From Methanocorpusculaceae archaeon UBA425 (lineage in GTDB: Archaea > Halobacteriota > Methanomicrobia > Methanomicrobiales > Methanocorpusculaceae), in assembly GCA_002506085.1 (NCBI GenBank), contig DAWV01000002.1, forward strand, positions 1-64,000: 64,000 nucleotides of DNA, read 5' to 3'. Both the position numbers and the translations under genes were made by a program. This document shows, in pieces, positions 51,643 to 60,734 of the stretch (the first letter of the stretch is position 1; each line of letters begins with the position of its first letter). The notes under the pieces were generated by a model. It saw only the letters and a list, made by a program, of their open reading frames with translations, ran no database searches and was not told the DNA's origin.

Positions 51643-54354
51643 TCATCCCCAGAACCGGTGTGTCTGAACGAAGTTCCGTTCAGCCTTTAAAATCTCACGA
51701 TAGAAGTTATCGCCGGTTGCAAATGTATTCAGAATGCGTGCCGCAGATTCGGGTCCCACGCCCCGCCCCGCCAAAGCGATAATCGCCTTTTTTCCGCTGG
51801 ATAATACCATATTCGCATTCCGCATCATGCGGGTTTCCGCCTCTTTTTCCTCTGTTGATAGTTTCTTCTTTTTGAGAGCCGTAAACGCCTGCTCTTCATA
51901 CGGTTTCAGGACTGCGACAAGTCTGGCGCCGCAGACAGGACACTGGGGCTGGTCCGGGACCCGGCCGACTTTGGTTCTGGACTTCCAGTTTTTACAGTGC
52001 ATGCAGGCGAGAATCACGTCCTGGTCATCGATTCGATGTTTCACACTCTCAATGATTGCCTGGTCTTCTCCGGGCGGCACGACTATGTCACGTCCCGTAA
52101 ACAATCCCTCTGCTCCGATAATCGACAGCCGGCTTGTCTTCGTCCCCATCCGCCGGGTCTTCAGCAGGGTGACGACCTCGCGTGCTCCCTCGACGTCCAT
52201 ACTTGAGAAGAAGAGTTCCCGGAATGCCTCACGTTCGATGACCGTTTTGTCGAACAGTTCCAGAAGACGGTTCATACTGATTTTTTCGTAATCGGCATCC
52301 GCATCGATTGCCCCGAACTTTTTTGCAATCTGCACCAGTTTCCATTTGTAAAGGGCGGTTTTCTTGAGTGCGAGGGTCAGTATTCCCTCGATGTGTTCAG
52401 GTTCGAGCGAGAGAAGAACCTCCTCCACGTCGGGAGCCCGGAGGAACTTCGGAAGCCTGAGTAAAATCCGGTAGGCATTGGTTTCAATACCTACCGAGGT
52501 CCCGTAGCGTGCGGAAAGCAGAATCGAAAGAACACGCCCTATGGTCTCGTTCACTTTGTGACCCCCGCAGAGATTTATCACGACCCCCTCATCCGCATCC
52601 TCGAGCACGATGAGCTGGTCGGTCGCTGTAATTGACCTGTTCTTTTTCATATCGGAGAGTATTTTTTCTGCGAAGATGACGGATTTTTCATCGGCACGGT
52701 ACTCTTCGAAATTTTGCAGACGGCGGAGTCTGCCGACTTCCATCGCCACGCTGAAGGGGACCGGAATTTGTTCCCCCTCCCAGGACGGGAGTTCGCCTTT
52801 TGCGTTTTTCGCCGGCTCGACCATGATTCTGTCCTCGTCGATATCGAGGACACGCCAGACCTGCCCGCGTGCGACGAACACGGCTCCTGATGATATCCAG
52901 CTGATGACAAATGATTCGTCCAAGGTACCGACCGGTTTTCTTGCGACCACGTCGAAGATGATGCTTTTTTTCTCATCTGCTATCATCGAAAGATTGAGCG
53001 AGAGATACTTTCGTGCCCGGTTCTTGGTGATGACCATGTCGTCTTCCGTTCGGATGAGGTAATGTCTTTCCATTTCGGCGATGACTTCGCGGATGAGCGG
53101 ACCGGCATCATGGAAGCAGTAGCTCCGCGAAAAAATCTCTTCGATTTTTTTGATGGCAATCTGGCCCCGTTCGACGGCAAGCGCCGCAATCTGGTTGGCG
53201 ATAACATCCGCGGCATTCATGTGGGGGCGGGTGTTTTCCGGCTGATTTGCCATAGCCTTGTTGACAATGACCATAGATTCCAGAATATCGTCGAATCCTG
53301 TCGCAAGAATCATTCCTTTGGATGTGGCATGAATCTGGTGACCGGCACGACCCGTTCTCTGCATGAGGCGGGCGACTTCTCTGGGCGAGTTGAACTGGAT
53401 GACATGGTCTATCTGCCCTATGTCGATACCGAGTTCCATTGAGGATGTGCAGATCATCGCCCGTGTTTTGCCGGCACGGAAGTTGTCTTCGGCATCGACC
53501 CGGACTTCGCGCGAGAGCGAACCGTGGTGGACGTCCGTATCGCCGCGCGGGAGAAGGGCATGACCGATTGCCTCGGCTACGCTGCGGGTATTGGTGAACA
53601 CCAGAGTCGAGGCGTGCGAGTCAATGCATTTTTCGATTAATTTCGTCTGACCGTGAAAGGATTCTCCGGCGAATTTTACCGAGAGGTCAAGTGTTTTTGC
53701 CACCGGGACCTGGACAATTGTGCAGGGTCGTTTTCCGCAGAGGAATTTTCCGATGAGTTCCGGGTTTCCGACCGTTGCCGAGATACCTATCCGCTGGAAT
53801 TCGCCGGCAAGTTCGGCGATGCGTTCGAGAGCGACGGTGAGCTGTGTTCCGCGTTTTCCGCCGGCGAGTTCGTGGATTTCGTCGACGATGACATACCGGA
53901 CGCCCGCGAGATGTTTGCGGAGGACTTTCCCCATGAACATTGCCTGAAGGCTTTCGGGCGTTGTTATGAGAAGGTCGGGGGGATTGGTCGCCTGTTTTCT
54001 CCGGTCATTCTGGGTTGTGTCCCCGTGTCTGACGGAAATTCTCAGACCAAGTTCAGCACCCCACCATTCGAGTCTGCTCATCATGTCCCGGTTCAGGGAC
54101 CGGAGAGGGGTGATGTAGAGTGCGGTAAACCCGTTTTGACACGGTTTTGTGAGCATCTGATGAAATACCGGCAGGAGGGCGCTTTCCGTTTTTCCGGTTC
54201 CGGTCGGCGCGATGAGAATCGCGTTTATTCCTGTGATGAGTGTTGGGACTGCCCGCATCTGGATTTCGGAAAATTCATCGAAACCCCGCTTTTCGAGGAC
54301 CTCCCGGAGTTTTGGGTGGAGCGAGTCTTTCAGGTCATCTATGGCGGATGTCAT
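51643..54354 (-). CDS. aLhr-type DEAD/DEAH helicase
   Basis: A 903-aa superfamily-2 helicase. Motif I is APTGTGKTESA, motif II is VDEIHELAG, motif III is ISATVG, motif V/VI is CTSSMELGIDIGQID and QRTGRAGHQ. After the two RecA domains comes the Lhr-specific winged helix and beta-barrel, and a CMHCKNWKSR...CPVCGARL zinc ribbon near residues 770-800, which is extra compared with short Lhr. It likely acts in DNA repair. It overlaps the phosphoesterase gene by ATGA, a pairing seen in many archaea. Confidence 0.92.
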   Translation of the reverse strand: MTSAIDDLKDSLHPKLREVLEKRGFDEFSEIQMRAVPTLITGINAILIAPTGTGKTESALLPVFHQMLTKPCQNGFTALYITPLRSLNRDMMSRLEWWGAELGLRISVRHGDTTQNDRRKQATNPPDLLITTPESLQAMFMGKVLRKHLAGVRYVIVDEIHELAGGKRGTQLTVALERIAELAGEFQRIGISATVGNPELIGKFLCGKRPCTIVQVPVAKTLDLSVKFAGESFHGQTKLIEKCIDSHASTLVFTNTRSVAEAIGHALLPRGDTDVHHGSLSREVRVDAEDNFRAGKTRAMICTSSMELGIDIGQIDHVIQFNSPREVARLMQRTGRAGHQIHATSKGMILATGFDDILESMVIVNKAMANQPENTRPHMNAADVIANQIAALAVERGQIAIKKIEEIFSRSYCFHDAGPLIREVIAEMERHYLIRTEDDMVITKNRARKYLSLNLSMIADEKKSIIFDVVARKPVGTLDESFVISWISSGAVFVARGQVWRVLDIDEDRIMVEPAKNAKGELPSWEGEQIPVPFSVAMEVGRLRRLQNFEEYRADEKSVIFAEKILSDMKKNRSITATDQLIVLEDADEGVVINLCGGHKVNETIGRVLSILLSARYGTSVGIETNAYRILLRLPKFLRAPDVEEVLLSLEPEHIEGILTLALKKTALYKWKLVQIAKKFGAIDADADYEKISMNRLLELFDKTVIEREAFRELFFSSMDVEGAREVVTLLKTRRMGTKTSRLSIIGAEGLFTGRDIVVPPGEDQAIIESVKHRIDDQDVILACMHCKNWKSRTKVGRVPDQPQCPVCGARLVAVLKPYEEQAFTALKKKKLSTEEKEAETRMMRNANMVLSSGKKAIIALAGRGVGPESAARILNTFATGDNFYREILKAERNFVQTHRFWG

Positions 54355-55106
54355 GTTCTTTCCATTGGGTCGGGACGGAGTTCGGTGAACGGGGCGACAT
54401 AGGTTCCGTCTTTCAGGAAAACCTCGGCGGTTTCATTTTGGATTGCATTTGCAACGGGTGATATGTTGTTTCCCGGGATGAGTCTGACATCCATGCCGCC
54501 CGCAAGTTCATAGAATGCCGGGACGAAAAGGATCCGCGTGGGATTGGCAGGGACCGGTCCCCAGGCCGAGGGGTCGATTTCCGCGAGCAGATATCCGGGG
54601 GTTCCCCGGAGCGAACATCCGACATCATCGTAGATGTTTACGACCGGGTGATGATGTCCGCACAGAATCAGGTGACCCATTAATTCCTGAGCGGGAATCG
54701 TGTGTCCGTGAAAGTAGCCGGTTCCGTCAATCAGGGCGCCGTTCATGGGGAGGAGTTCGTCTTTCCCGAGATAGTGTTCGAGACCGGTGTCATGGTTTCC
54801 CGGGGCGAGACGGAAGTTTGTTTCCTTTCGTATTTTCCGTAAAATCTCGGGCATTTCGATTCGTTCCTGATACGTGACATAGGGAATCATGTGTTTTAAG
54901 TCGCCAAGCACGATTAGGTAGTCCGGGTCGGATTGTTCGATGATTGTGAGCAGCCGGGACATTCGTGCATCGGTTGCACTCTGGAAATGGAGACCATGTC
55001 TGTGCAGATCTGCCTCCACACCAAAGTGAGGGTCGGCGATAACAAGGGTACGTTCCTGTCTTTCGATGAGGACGGCAGGTCCGTCTGCATAAAATTCCGG
55101 CTGCAT
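54351..55106 (-). CDS. Calcineurin-like metallophosphoesterase
   Basis: A 251-aa metallophosphoesterase. Ligand motifs are VIADPHFGVEADLH, LGDLKH, PGNHDTG, FHGHTIPAQ and LCGHHHP. It belongs to the archaeal type that adjoins Lhr helicase genes, and is translationally coupled to it here (ATGA), so a shared nucleic-acid repair role is plausible. The ATG at 55106 is chosen because the frame to 55148 runs into the upstream gene's coding sequence; the upstream gene ends at 55109. Confidence 0.88.
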   Translation of the reverse strand: MQPEFYADGPAVLIERQERTLVIADPHFGVEADLHRHGLHFQSATDARMSRLLTIIEQSDPDYLIVLGDLKHMIPYVTYQERIEMPEILRKIRKETNFRLAPGNHDTGLEHYLGKDELLPMNGALIDGTGYFHGHTIPAQELMGHLILCGHHHPVVNIYDDVGCSLRGTPGYLLAEIDPSAWGPVPANPTRILFVPAFYELAGGMDVRLIPGNNISPVANAIQNETAEVFLKDGTYVAPFTELRPDPMERT

Positions 55107-55108
55107 GG

Positions 55109-55810
55109 TTACGCGATTTTGATGAGTTCGGTTGTCGGGGTGTAGCATTCCCCTTCTTCCATAAGAAGCCCCAGCCGGGTTTTTGCGGATGTTTCGTCGA
55201 GCCCGAGGGTTTTGAGACGGGAGATGACGTCAAGTATCTTTGCTCCTTTCTTTTCCGTGAGGGCGGTGATTATTTCCAGAATCTGCTCATTGGTCAGCTC
55301 ATCCTTCGGCTCAGCAGGGCGGGCTGATTCGAGCGCGAGTTTTATTTTTCCGGCGAGTTCTTTTCTCACGGGAGAATTCCTGCATTTTTCAAGGCGGGAG
55401 ACGGCTGACTCCGCAGTGTGGAAGATCCAGGCGTTTCGCGATTCGCGGGTTGCGGGAAGAAGTGTTTCGGGAACGATTTCGAGAAAGGTTCTGCCGGCGT
55501 ATTTCCGGAATCTGACCGTCCCAAAAACGGCAACGAATGATGGAACGTCCAGTTCGTCTGCTGTTTTGAGGAGCCGGGTGTTTTCCCAGTTCATTGAACA
55601 GGTAAAGACTCCGGTCGGGTCGCTCAGACGGAGCGAGGAGATTTTTCCGTCACGGGTTGTTTTTTCCGTGAGGGTCCCGATAAGAAATATTCTGGGGGTG
55701 AATATGCCGAATGGGGTCGTAAACCCGGCGTTCGCTGACTCTGTCGCGAGAGCAAATTCGCCTGCGAAGATGCATGATGCCGGGACAAGTCCATTGGGAG
55801 GTGTATCCAT
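55109..55810 (-). CDS. RPA-associated OB-fold protein (COG3390-like)
   Basis: About 233 aa. The N-terminal domain has OB-fold-like beta strands (IFLIGTLTEKTTRDGKISSLRLSDPTGVFTCSM, FVAVFGTVRFRKYAGRTFLEIVPE), like the archaeal RPA-associated family, and the C-terminal third is a helical/winged-helix segment (EILEIITALTEKKGAKILDVISRL). Single-stranded DNA binding is the likely role, which fits the Lhr and phosphoesterase genes downstream in the same operon. The ATG at 55810 matches the family start; the track to 55879 adds unlikely residues. Confidence 0.68.
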   Translation of the reverse strand: MDTPPNGLVPASCIFAGEFALATESANAGFTTPFGIFTPRIFLIGTLTEKTTRDGKISSLRLSDPTGVFTCSMNWENTRLLKTADELDVPSFVAVFGTVRFRKYAGRTFLEIVPETLLPATRESRNAWIFHTAESAVSRLEKCRNSPVRKELAGKIKLALESARPAEPKDELTNEQILEIITALTEKKGAKILDVISRLKTLGLDETSAKTRLGLLMEEGECYTPTTELIKIA

Positions 55811-55901
55811 TTTTATCTCATTTGGTTTGCAGGAGCATAAAATCGACCTTCCCCGAAAATAAAGATAAAATACCAGCACGTCCGCGAAAACATCGCCTAC
55901 G

Positions 55902-55918
55902 TCTCTCTCTCTCTCTCT
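55902..55918. repeat. (CT)n microsatellite
   Basis: Eight or so CT dinucleotides lie in the divergent promoter region between the OB-fold gene and metY, close to the TATA-like TCTATATATC of metY. Length variation here could tune expression. Confidence 0.75.
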
Positions 55919-55972
55919 TACGCGAATCTATATATCTTTCCCGCACTAATTCTATTCACAGTGTGAATTATA

Positions 55973-57247
55973 ATGACCCCGGAATATCAGAAAGAAACAC
56001 TTGCAATTCATGCAGGACAGAAACCTGACGAAAAGACCGGAGCTCGTGCTGAACCAATCTACATGACGACGGCGTATGTTTTTAAGGACGCAAAGGAGGC
56101 CGCGGGAAGATTTGACCTCTCTGTTCCTGGAAACATCTATACCCGGCTTACCAATCCGAACAACACCTCGTATGAAACACGCATGGCTGCGGTTGAAGGA
56201 GGGACTGCCGCAATAAGTACCTCGTCAGGGATGGCAGCAATAAGTACCGTGATTCTTGCTCTCACGAATCCCGGGGATGAGATCGTATCAGCCGACAATC
56301 TCTATGGAGGAACATTCGAGTTTTTCAACCTGACCCTCCCGAATTTCGGCAGGACGGCACGTTTTGTCCCATCAAACGACCTGAAGGCCCTAAAAAACGC
56401 CATCAATGAAAAAACCCGGGCAGTTTACTTTGAATCTATCGGCAATCCGAAACTCGACATCCCGGATTTTGAGGAGATTGCAAAAATCGCCCACGAAGCC
56501 GGTGTCCCGTTCATCGTCGACAATACGATAGGTATCGGGCTTGTTCGTCCCCTTGAGCATGGAGCCGACCTTGTCGTAATTTCTGCCACAAAATATGCAA
56601 ACGGACATGGAACCGCCCTTGCCGGCGTAATTGTAGAAAATGGGAAATTCCCCTGGGACAACGGGAAATTCCCGAAGTTCACCGAGCCTGACCCGGCTTA
56701 CAAAGGACTCGTTCACTACCCGACCTTCGGTGTCTCAACTGTTTCAATGAGCATTAGGATATCCCTTATGAGGGATCTCGGGGCGACTCTTTCGCCGTTC
56801 AACGCCTGGCTCACCTCGATTGGTCTTGAAACCCTCTATCTCCGGGTAGGTAGGCATGCGGAAAATGCCCTTGTCATAGCCAGGCATCTCGCCTCCCACG
56901 AGAAAGTTGCCTGGGTGAATTATCCGGGGCTTATGGGTCATCCCTCAGAAAAGAACCGGGACAAATACTTTGGAGGATCAGGCGGTCCGATTCTGACGTT
57001 CGGCGTGAAAGGAGGTTTTGACGCCGCCGTCACGGTTCAGAATAATGTGCAGCTCATCTCGCTTCTCGCCAACATCGGGGATGCAAAGACGCTCATTATT
57101 CACCCGGCATCAACGACCCACCAGCAACTTTCGGAGGAGGAACGGATTTCAACGGGAGTCACGCCGGATACGATTCGCCTCTCCGTCGGTCTCGAGAATC
57201 CTCTCGATATTATTGCGGACCTTGACCACGCGCTCTCGCTCATTTAG
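55973..57247 (+). CDS. metY: O-acetylhomoserine sulfhydrylase (MetY)
   Basis: Makes homocysteine from O-acetylhomoserine and sulfide, using PLP. The 424-aa Cys/Met-metabolism enzyme starts ETLAIHAGQKPDEKTGARAEPIYMTTAYVF, has SSGMAAISTVILALTNPGDEIV, and its cofactor lysine is in SATKYANGHGTALAG. It precedes metX, whose ribosome site overlaps its stop; the two make the methionine precursor pathway. Confidence 0.95.
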   Translation: MTPEYQKETLAIHAGQKPDEKTGARAEPIYMTTAYVFKDAKEAAGRFDLSVPGNIYTRLTNPNNTSYETRMAAVEGGTAAISTSSGMAAISTVILALTNPGDEIVSADNLYGGTFEFFNLTLPNFGRTARFVPSNDLKALKNAINEKTRAVYFESIGNPKLDIPDFEEIAKIAHEAGVPFIVDNTIGIGLVRPLEHGADLVVISATKYANGHGTALAGVIVENGKFPWDNGKFPKFTEPDPAYKGLVHYPTFGVSTVSMSIRISLMRDLGATLSPFNAWLTSIGLETLYLRVGRHAENALVIARHLASHEKVAWVNYPGLMGHPSEKNRDKYFGGSGGPILTFGVKGGFDAAVTVQNNVQLISLLANIGDAKTLIIHPASTTHQQLSEEERISTGVTPDTIRLSVGLENPLDIIADLDHALSLI

Positions 57248-57255
57248 GAGGAAGG

Positions 57256-58719
57256 ATGATTCAGGAATCTGTTGGTGAAGTCACAACAAAATATCATACC
57301 CTTGCGGACCCTCTCTGTCTGGAATGCGGTGCTGCGCTTCCCTGCGTTACTGTTGCCTATGAGATTTACGGATGCCCGAACGGGCAAAACACGATTCTCG
57401 TTTGTCACGCACTGACAGGCGACGCTCACGCAGCCGGGTTTCACAAGGGAGACGCCAAACCAGGATGGTGGGATGGTATCATCGGTCCGGGAAAAGCGCT
57501 TGATACGAATCGGTACTGCGTAATTTGTACGAATGTAATCGGCGGGTGTCAGGGTTCAACCGGTCCTGCCTCGGTTAATCCAGAGACCGGAAAACTTTAC
57601 GGGACCACGTTTCCCGTTATCACCATACGGGATATGGTTCATGCCCAGTACAGATTCCTCGGGGAACTGGGCATTCAGGAACTATATGCGGTTATTGGGG
57701 GTTCAATGGGTGGGATGCAGGCACTTCAGTGGAGCGTGGAGTTTCCGGATTATGTCCGGAGAGTAATATGTATTGCCTCTGCCGGATATTCGACTCCGAT
57801 GCATATTGCGTTCGGGGCAGTTGGAAGAGCCGCGATTATGAGCGATCCGGACTGGAATAACGGGGCCTACGCCGATTCCGGGAAAAAACCGAATCATGGT
57901 CTCTCCCTCGCGAGAATGATGGCACACATTACTTACCTTTCGGATGAGTCGATGCAGGCCAAATTCGGGCGAAGGCTTCAAAAGACCAAAAACATCGGAT
58001 ATGGATTTGATTTTGAGTTCTCTGTCGAAAGCTATCTTCAGCATCAGGGAGCGGCTTTTGTGGAGCGTTTCGATCCGAACTCCTATCTTTACATTACGCG
58101 GGCAGTTGACTACTATGATCTGACGAAAAACGGGAACCTTACCGAGGGTCTTGCAGGAACGAAAGCCAGATTTCTGATTCTTTCCGTTTCTTCCGACTGG
58201 CTGTATCCGCCTTATCTCTCGCAGGAGATTATGATGGCATTATCTGCAAACGGCAGAGAAGCCAAGTATGCGGAAATTCTGTCGCCTTACGGGCACGACG
58301 GCTTCCTTTTGGAGAACAATCAGTTGAATTTCCTGGTCGGGCAGTTTTTAACGCCATTCACCGTTGAAGATATGATGACAAAAAATCCCCCGGTCATCCG
58401 TGCCTGTTCCACGATTCCGCAGGCCGCAAAAATTATGATCGGGCATGAGATAAATCATCTGCCGGTCATTTCGGATGAGGGTAAACTTTCCGGCATTGTC
58501 ACATCATGGGACATTGCCAAGTCGGTTGCAGGAAATCACCTGAAACTTTCAGAAATCATGACAAAGGACGTGGTATCGGTGAAAAAAACCGATTCACTCC
58601 GGTTCGCGGCATCACTTCTCGAAAAATATCACATCTCCGCCCTTCCCGTGGTCGATGATGAGGGGCGGGTTGAGGGAATACTTACCAGCGAAACCATTTC
58701 TCTTACCGAGGCGGTCTGA
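57256..58719 (+). CDS. metX: Homoserine O-acetyltransferase with C-terminal CBS pair
   Basis: Acetylates homoserine for MetY. Residues 1-370 are the alpha/beta hydrolase domain with VIGGSMGGMQALQW (nucleophile serine), a catalytic aspartate near SSDWLYPP, and the histidine in YGHDGFLLE. Residues about 375-487 are two CBS motifs (NHLPVISDEGKLSGIVTSWDIAK and HISALPVVDDEGRVEGILTSETI). CBS pairs bind adenosyl ligands such as SAM or AMP, so feedback control by SAM is plausible but inferred. A strong AGGAGGAA lies before the ATG. It overlaps the next gene by one base. Confidence 0.95.
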   Translation: MIQESVGEVTTKYHTLADPLCLECGAALPCVTVAYEIYGCPNGQNTILVCHALTGDAHAAGFHKGDAKPGWWDGIIGPGKALDTNRYCVICTNVIGGCQGSTGPASVNPETGKLYGTTFPVITIRDMVHAQYRFLGELGIQELYAVIGGSMGGMQALQWSVEFPDYVRRVICIASAGYSTPMHIAFGAVGRAAIMSDPDWNNGAYADSGKKPNHGLSLARMMAHITYLSDESMQAKFGRRLQKTKNIGYGFDFEFSVESYLQHQGAAFVERFDPNSYLYITRAVDYYDLTKNGNLTEGLAGTKARFLILSVSSDWLYPPYLSQEIMMALSANGREAKYAEILSPYGHDGFLLENNQLNFLVGQFLTPFTVEDMMTKNPPVIRACSTIPQAAKIMIGHEINHLPVISDEGKLSGIVTSWDIAKSVAGNHLKLSEIMTKDVVSVKKTDSLRFAASLLEKYHISALPVVDDEGRVEGILTSETISLTEAV

Positions 58720-59198
58720 TGAGAATTCTTGGTATCCATGCTGACCATGTTTCCTATAAGGTCACAAAGAAAACGAAAATAGCTGAGCCTGACCCGATTA
58801 AGGAGGATAGGATGGAGGACTGTGTTCTCCTTTTTGCCTCCGTGGAAAAGTCGGATGAGATTTCACCCGAACTCACGGTGTCCGCGACGGTGGACAGTAT
58901 TCTGGTCCGTCTTGGTCGTCTCGGGGCGAAAAGGGTTATGCTTTTTCCGTATGCCCATCTCGCCAGCGATCTCGGGTGTCCGGGAATATCCCAGTGGATT
59001 CTGAAAAATATTCAGAGTCGATTGAATGAAAAGGGTATTGAAACGAAACGGGCGGCGTTCGGCTGGTATAAGGAGTTTGAAATCAAAAGCAAGGGGCATC
59101 CCATGGCAGATTTTTCGATGACAATCTGCCCGTATGCCGGTGGAGAGTGTGACAGTAAATGCTGTCAGACTGAACCTGTAAATAACATACTATCCTAA
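58719..59198 (+). CDS. Free-standing threonyl-tRNA synthetase editing domain
   Basis: A 159-aa protein matching the archaeal ThrRS N-terminal editing domain (D-aminoacyl-tRNA deacylase fold): MRILGIHADHVSYKVTKKTKIAEPD, ILVRLGRLGAKRVMLFPYAHLASDLG, and KRAAFGWYKEFEIKSKGHPMAD. No synthetase catalytic domain follows; the chain ends after a cysteine-rich CPYAGGECDSKCC. It probably deacylates mischarged Ser-tRNA-Thr in trans, or has been recruited to another task. Start overlaps the metX stop. The 3' end overlaps the convergent TIGR00725 gene by 4 bases. Confidence 0.85.
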   Translation: MRILGIHADHVSYKVTKKTKIAEPDPIKEDRMEDCVLLFASVEKSDEISPELTVSATVDSILVRLGRLGAKRVMLFPYAHLASDLGCPGISQWILKNIQSRLNEKGIETKRAAFGWYKEFEIKSKGHPMADFSMTICPYAGGECDSKCCQTEPVNNILS

Positions 59199-59794
59199 TT
59201 TCTTTTTCCGGCAAGAGTCGGTCGGCTCGTATATTTCGAGAGGCGCTCAGACAGAATCCTGAGCACATCATCCGGCGTATCCACCCCGAAAATTTTGTCA
59301 TCAGGAATGTCCGGGTAACGCGGTTTATCATCGATTCTTTTATCCGCTACGATAGAACCCCAGTCGGCGAATACCCCTTCCGTATGCACGGTGTCCGGGA
59401 CCCGGTAGGCCATGATAAGACGGCGCATAATCCATGCATACGATAGTTCGGAGAGTGTTCCGGACCCTCCTCCGACCGCGACGACTGCATCCGTGTTTGC
59501 CACGATGAAATTCCGTGCATGATCCAGTCCGGTCGCAATGACGATATCAGTATATTTGTTCGCCTGTGCCGGGTCATTTCCCGGAAGAATCGCGATAACA
59601 TCCCCTTCATGGTATTCGGGAGATACATGTGCCCCCCGGGATACTGCCTCCATCACGCCGCCAAGCCCGCCGGACATAATCCGATATCCGCCTGAGACGA
59701 GAGCACTCCCGAGAGAATACGCAAATTGTTCTTTTGCACACCCGGGTGTCAATGCCGCGTCCCCAATAACTGAAATAACCGGTCTTCTCGTCAT
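59195..59794 (-). CDS. TIGR00725-family Rossmann protein (LOG/DprA-like)
   Basis: A 199-aa Rossmann-fold protein of the TIGR00725 family, related to LOG phosphoribohydrolases and DprA/SMF. ISVIGDAALTPGC opens the fold, YRIMSGGLGGVMEAVSRGA and AVVAVGGGSGTLSELSYAW are the nucleotide-binding GGxxGxMEA and PGGxGT-like motifs. Function in archaea is unknown; the nearest activity is nucleotide or molybdenum-cofactor-like binding. Converges on the ThrRS-editing gene. Confidence 0.85.
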   Translation of the reverse strand: MTRRPVISVIGDAALTPGCAKEQFAYSLGSALVSGGYRIMSGGLGGVMEAVSRGAHVSPEYHEGDVIAILPGNDPAQANKYTDIVIATGLDHARNFIVANTDAVVAVGGGSGTLSELSYAWIMRRLIMAYRVPDTVHTEGVFADWGSIVADKRIDDKPRYPDIPDDKIFGVDTPDDVLRILSERLSKYTSRPTLAGKRN

Positions 59795-59857
59795 GTTCTA
59801 TAATGCGTTGTCTGGTAACATCAAGATTATTACCCTCATTTTAGTAAACTATTTATA

Positions 59858-59871
59858 TTAAACCTGTTTAA
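59858..59871 (+). promoter_or_regulatory. Palindromic operator over the modA promoter
   Basis: TTAAAC CT GTTTAA is a perfect 14-base palindrome overlapping TTTATATTAAA, the TATA box of modABC, about 55 bases upstream of the start. Placement suggests repression of the molybdate operon; the regulator is not known. Confidence 0.5.
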
Positions 59872-59926
59872 CACATTTGACTCATCATTATTACCTCTCC
59901 AAACTAAATATAGGGAGGAATTATTC

Positions 59927-60727
59927 ATGAAACGTAACTACATCTGGCTAAGTTTAGCCCTTGTCATCTGTGTTTTCCTTTCCGTAGGAATTGCAGGATG
60001 TGTCAGCCAACCTGCTGAAGAAGTCGAAATCAACATTGATGCGGCAGCATCACTGACCGGTGCCCTCACTGAAATTGCAGACAATTTCATGGCAGAGAAC
60101 CCAAACATCAAAGTCAATCTGAACTTTGCAGGAAGTCAGACCCTGAAAACCCAAATCCTTGAAGGAGCGGATGTTGACATGTACATCTCGGCAAACGACA
60201 AAAATTTCGACCCGGTCGTTGACGCCGGACTCATTACCGAGAAAAAAGTTCTCCTTAAAAATAAACTCGGCATCGCAGTTCCGAAAGCAAACCCGAAAGG
60301 GATCACCGATCTCGGCAGCCTGACTAATACCGGAGTAAAACTTGCTATCGGAGATAGTTCAGTTCCATTCGGTCAGTACACAAGAACCATCATCCAGAAC
60401 TATCAGAACGACTCCCACGCGGGTTATGTTGACGCATTCATGGCAAACGTCATTACCGAAGTCGATGCAGTTACAAAAATCAAATCATACCTCACTCTCG
60501 GTGAAGCAGATGCCTCAATCGTGTACATGTCCGACATCTCCAAAGACGACAAAAATGACATTACTATTATCGAGATTCCCGACAAATACAATGTAGTGGC
60601 CAGCTATCCGTATGGAATTCTCAAAGCAACTACCAAACTCTCCGCTGTCGAAAAGTTCGAAGATTATCTCACCGGCAGTGCCGGCAGTGCAGTTCTTACC
60701 GACTACGGATTTGTGCCGGTAGCATAA
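59927..60727 (+). CDS. modA: Molybdate/tungstate ABC transporter substrate-binding protein
   Basis: A 266-aa ModA. Signal peptide with lipobox IAGC at about residues 22-26, then INIDAAASLTGALTEIADNFMAEN, FAGSQTLKTQILEGADVDMYISAN, and GDSSVPFGQYTRTII, all typical oxyanion-contact blocks. It feeds molybdate or tungstate to ModBC, supplying formylmethanofuran dehydrogenase and formate dehydrogenase. A strong GGGAGG precedes the ATG. First gene of modABC. Confidence 0.95.
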   Translation: MKRNYIWLSLALVICVFLSVGIAGCVSQPAEEVEINIDAAASLTGALTEIADNFMAENPNIKVNLNFAGSQTLKTQILEGADVDMYISANDKNFDPVVDAGLITEKKVLLKNKLGIAVPKANPKGITDLGSLTNTGVKLAIGDSSVPFGQYTRTIIQNYQNDSHAGYVDAFMANVITEVDAVTKIKSYLTLGEADASIVYMSDISKDDKNDITIIEIPDKYNVVASYPYGILKATTKLSAVEKFEDYLTGSAGSAVLTDYGFVPVA

Positions 60728-60734
60728 TCAGACG

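Noticed and set aside
53653..54402. Long plus-strand frame (249 codons) opposite the helicase
   Set aside because: Antisense to clear helicase motifs; its length follows from the GC-rich third positions of the real gene.
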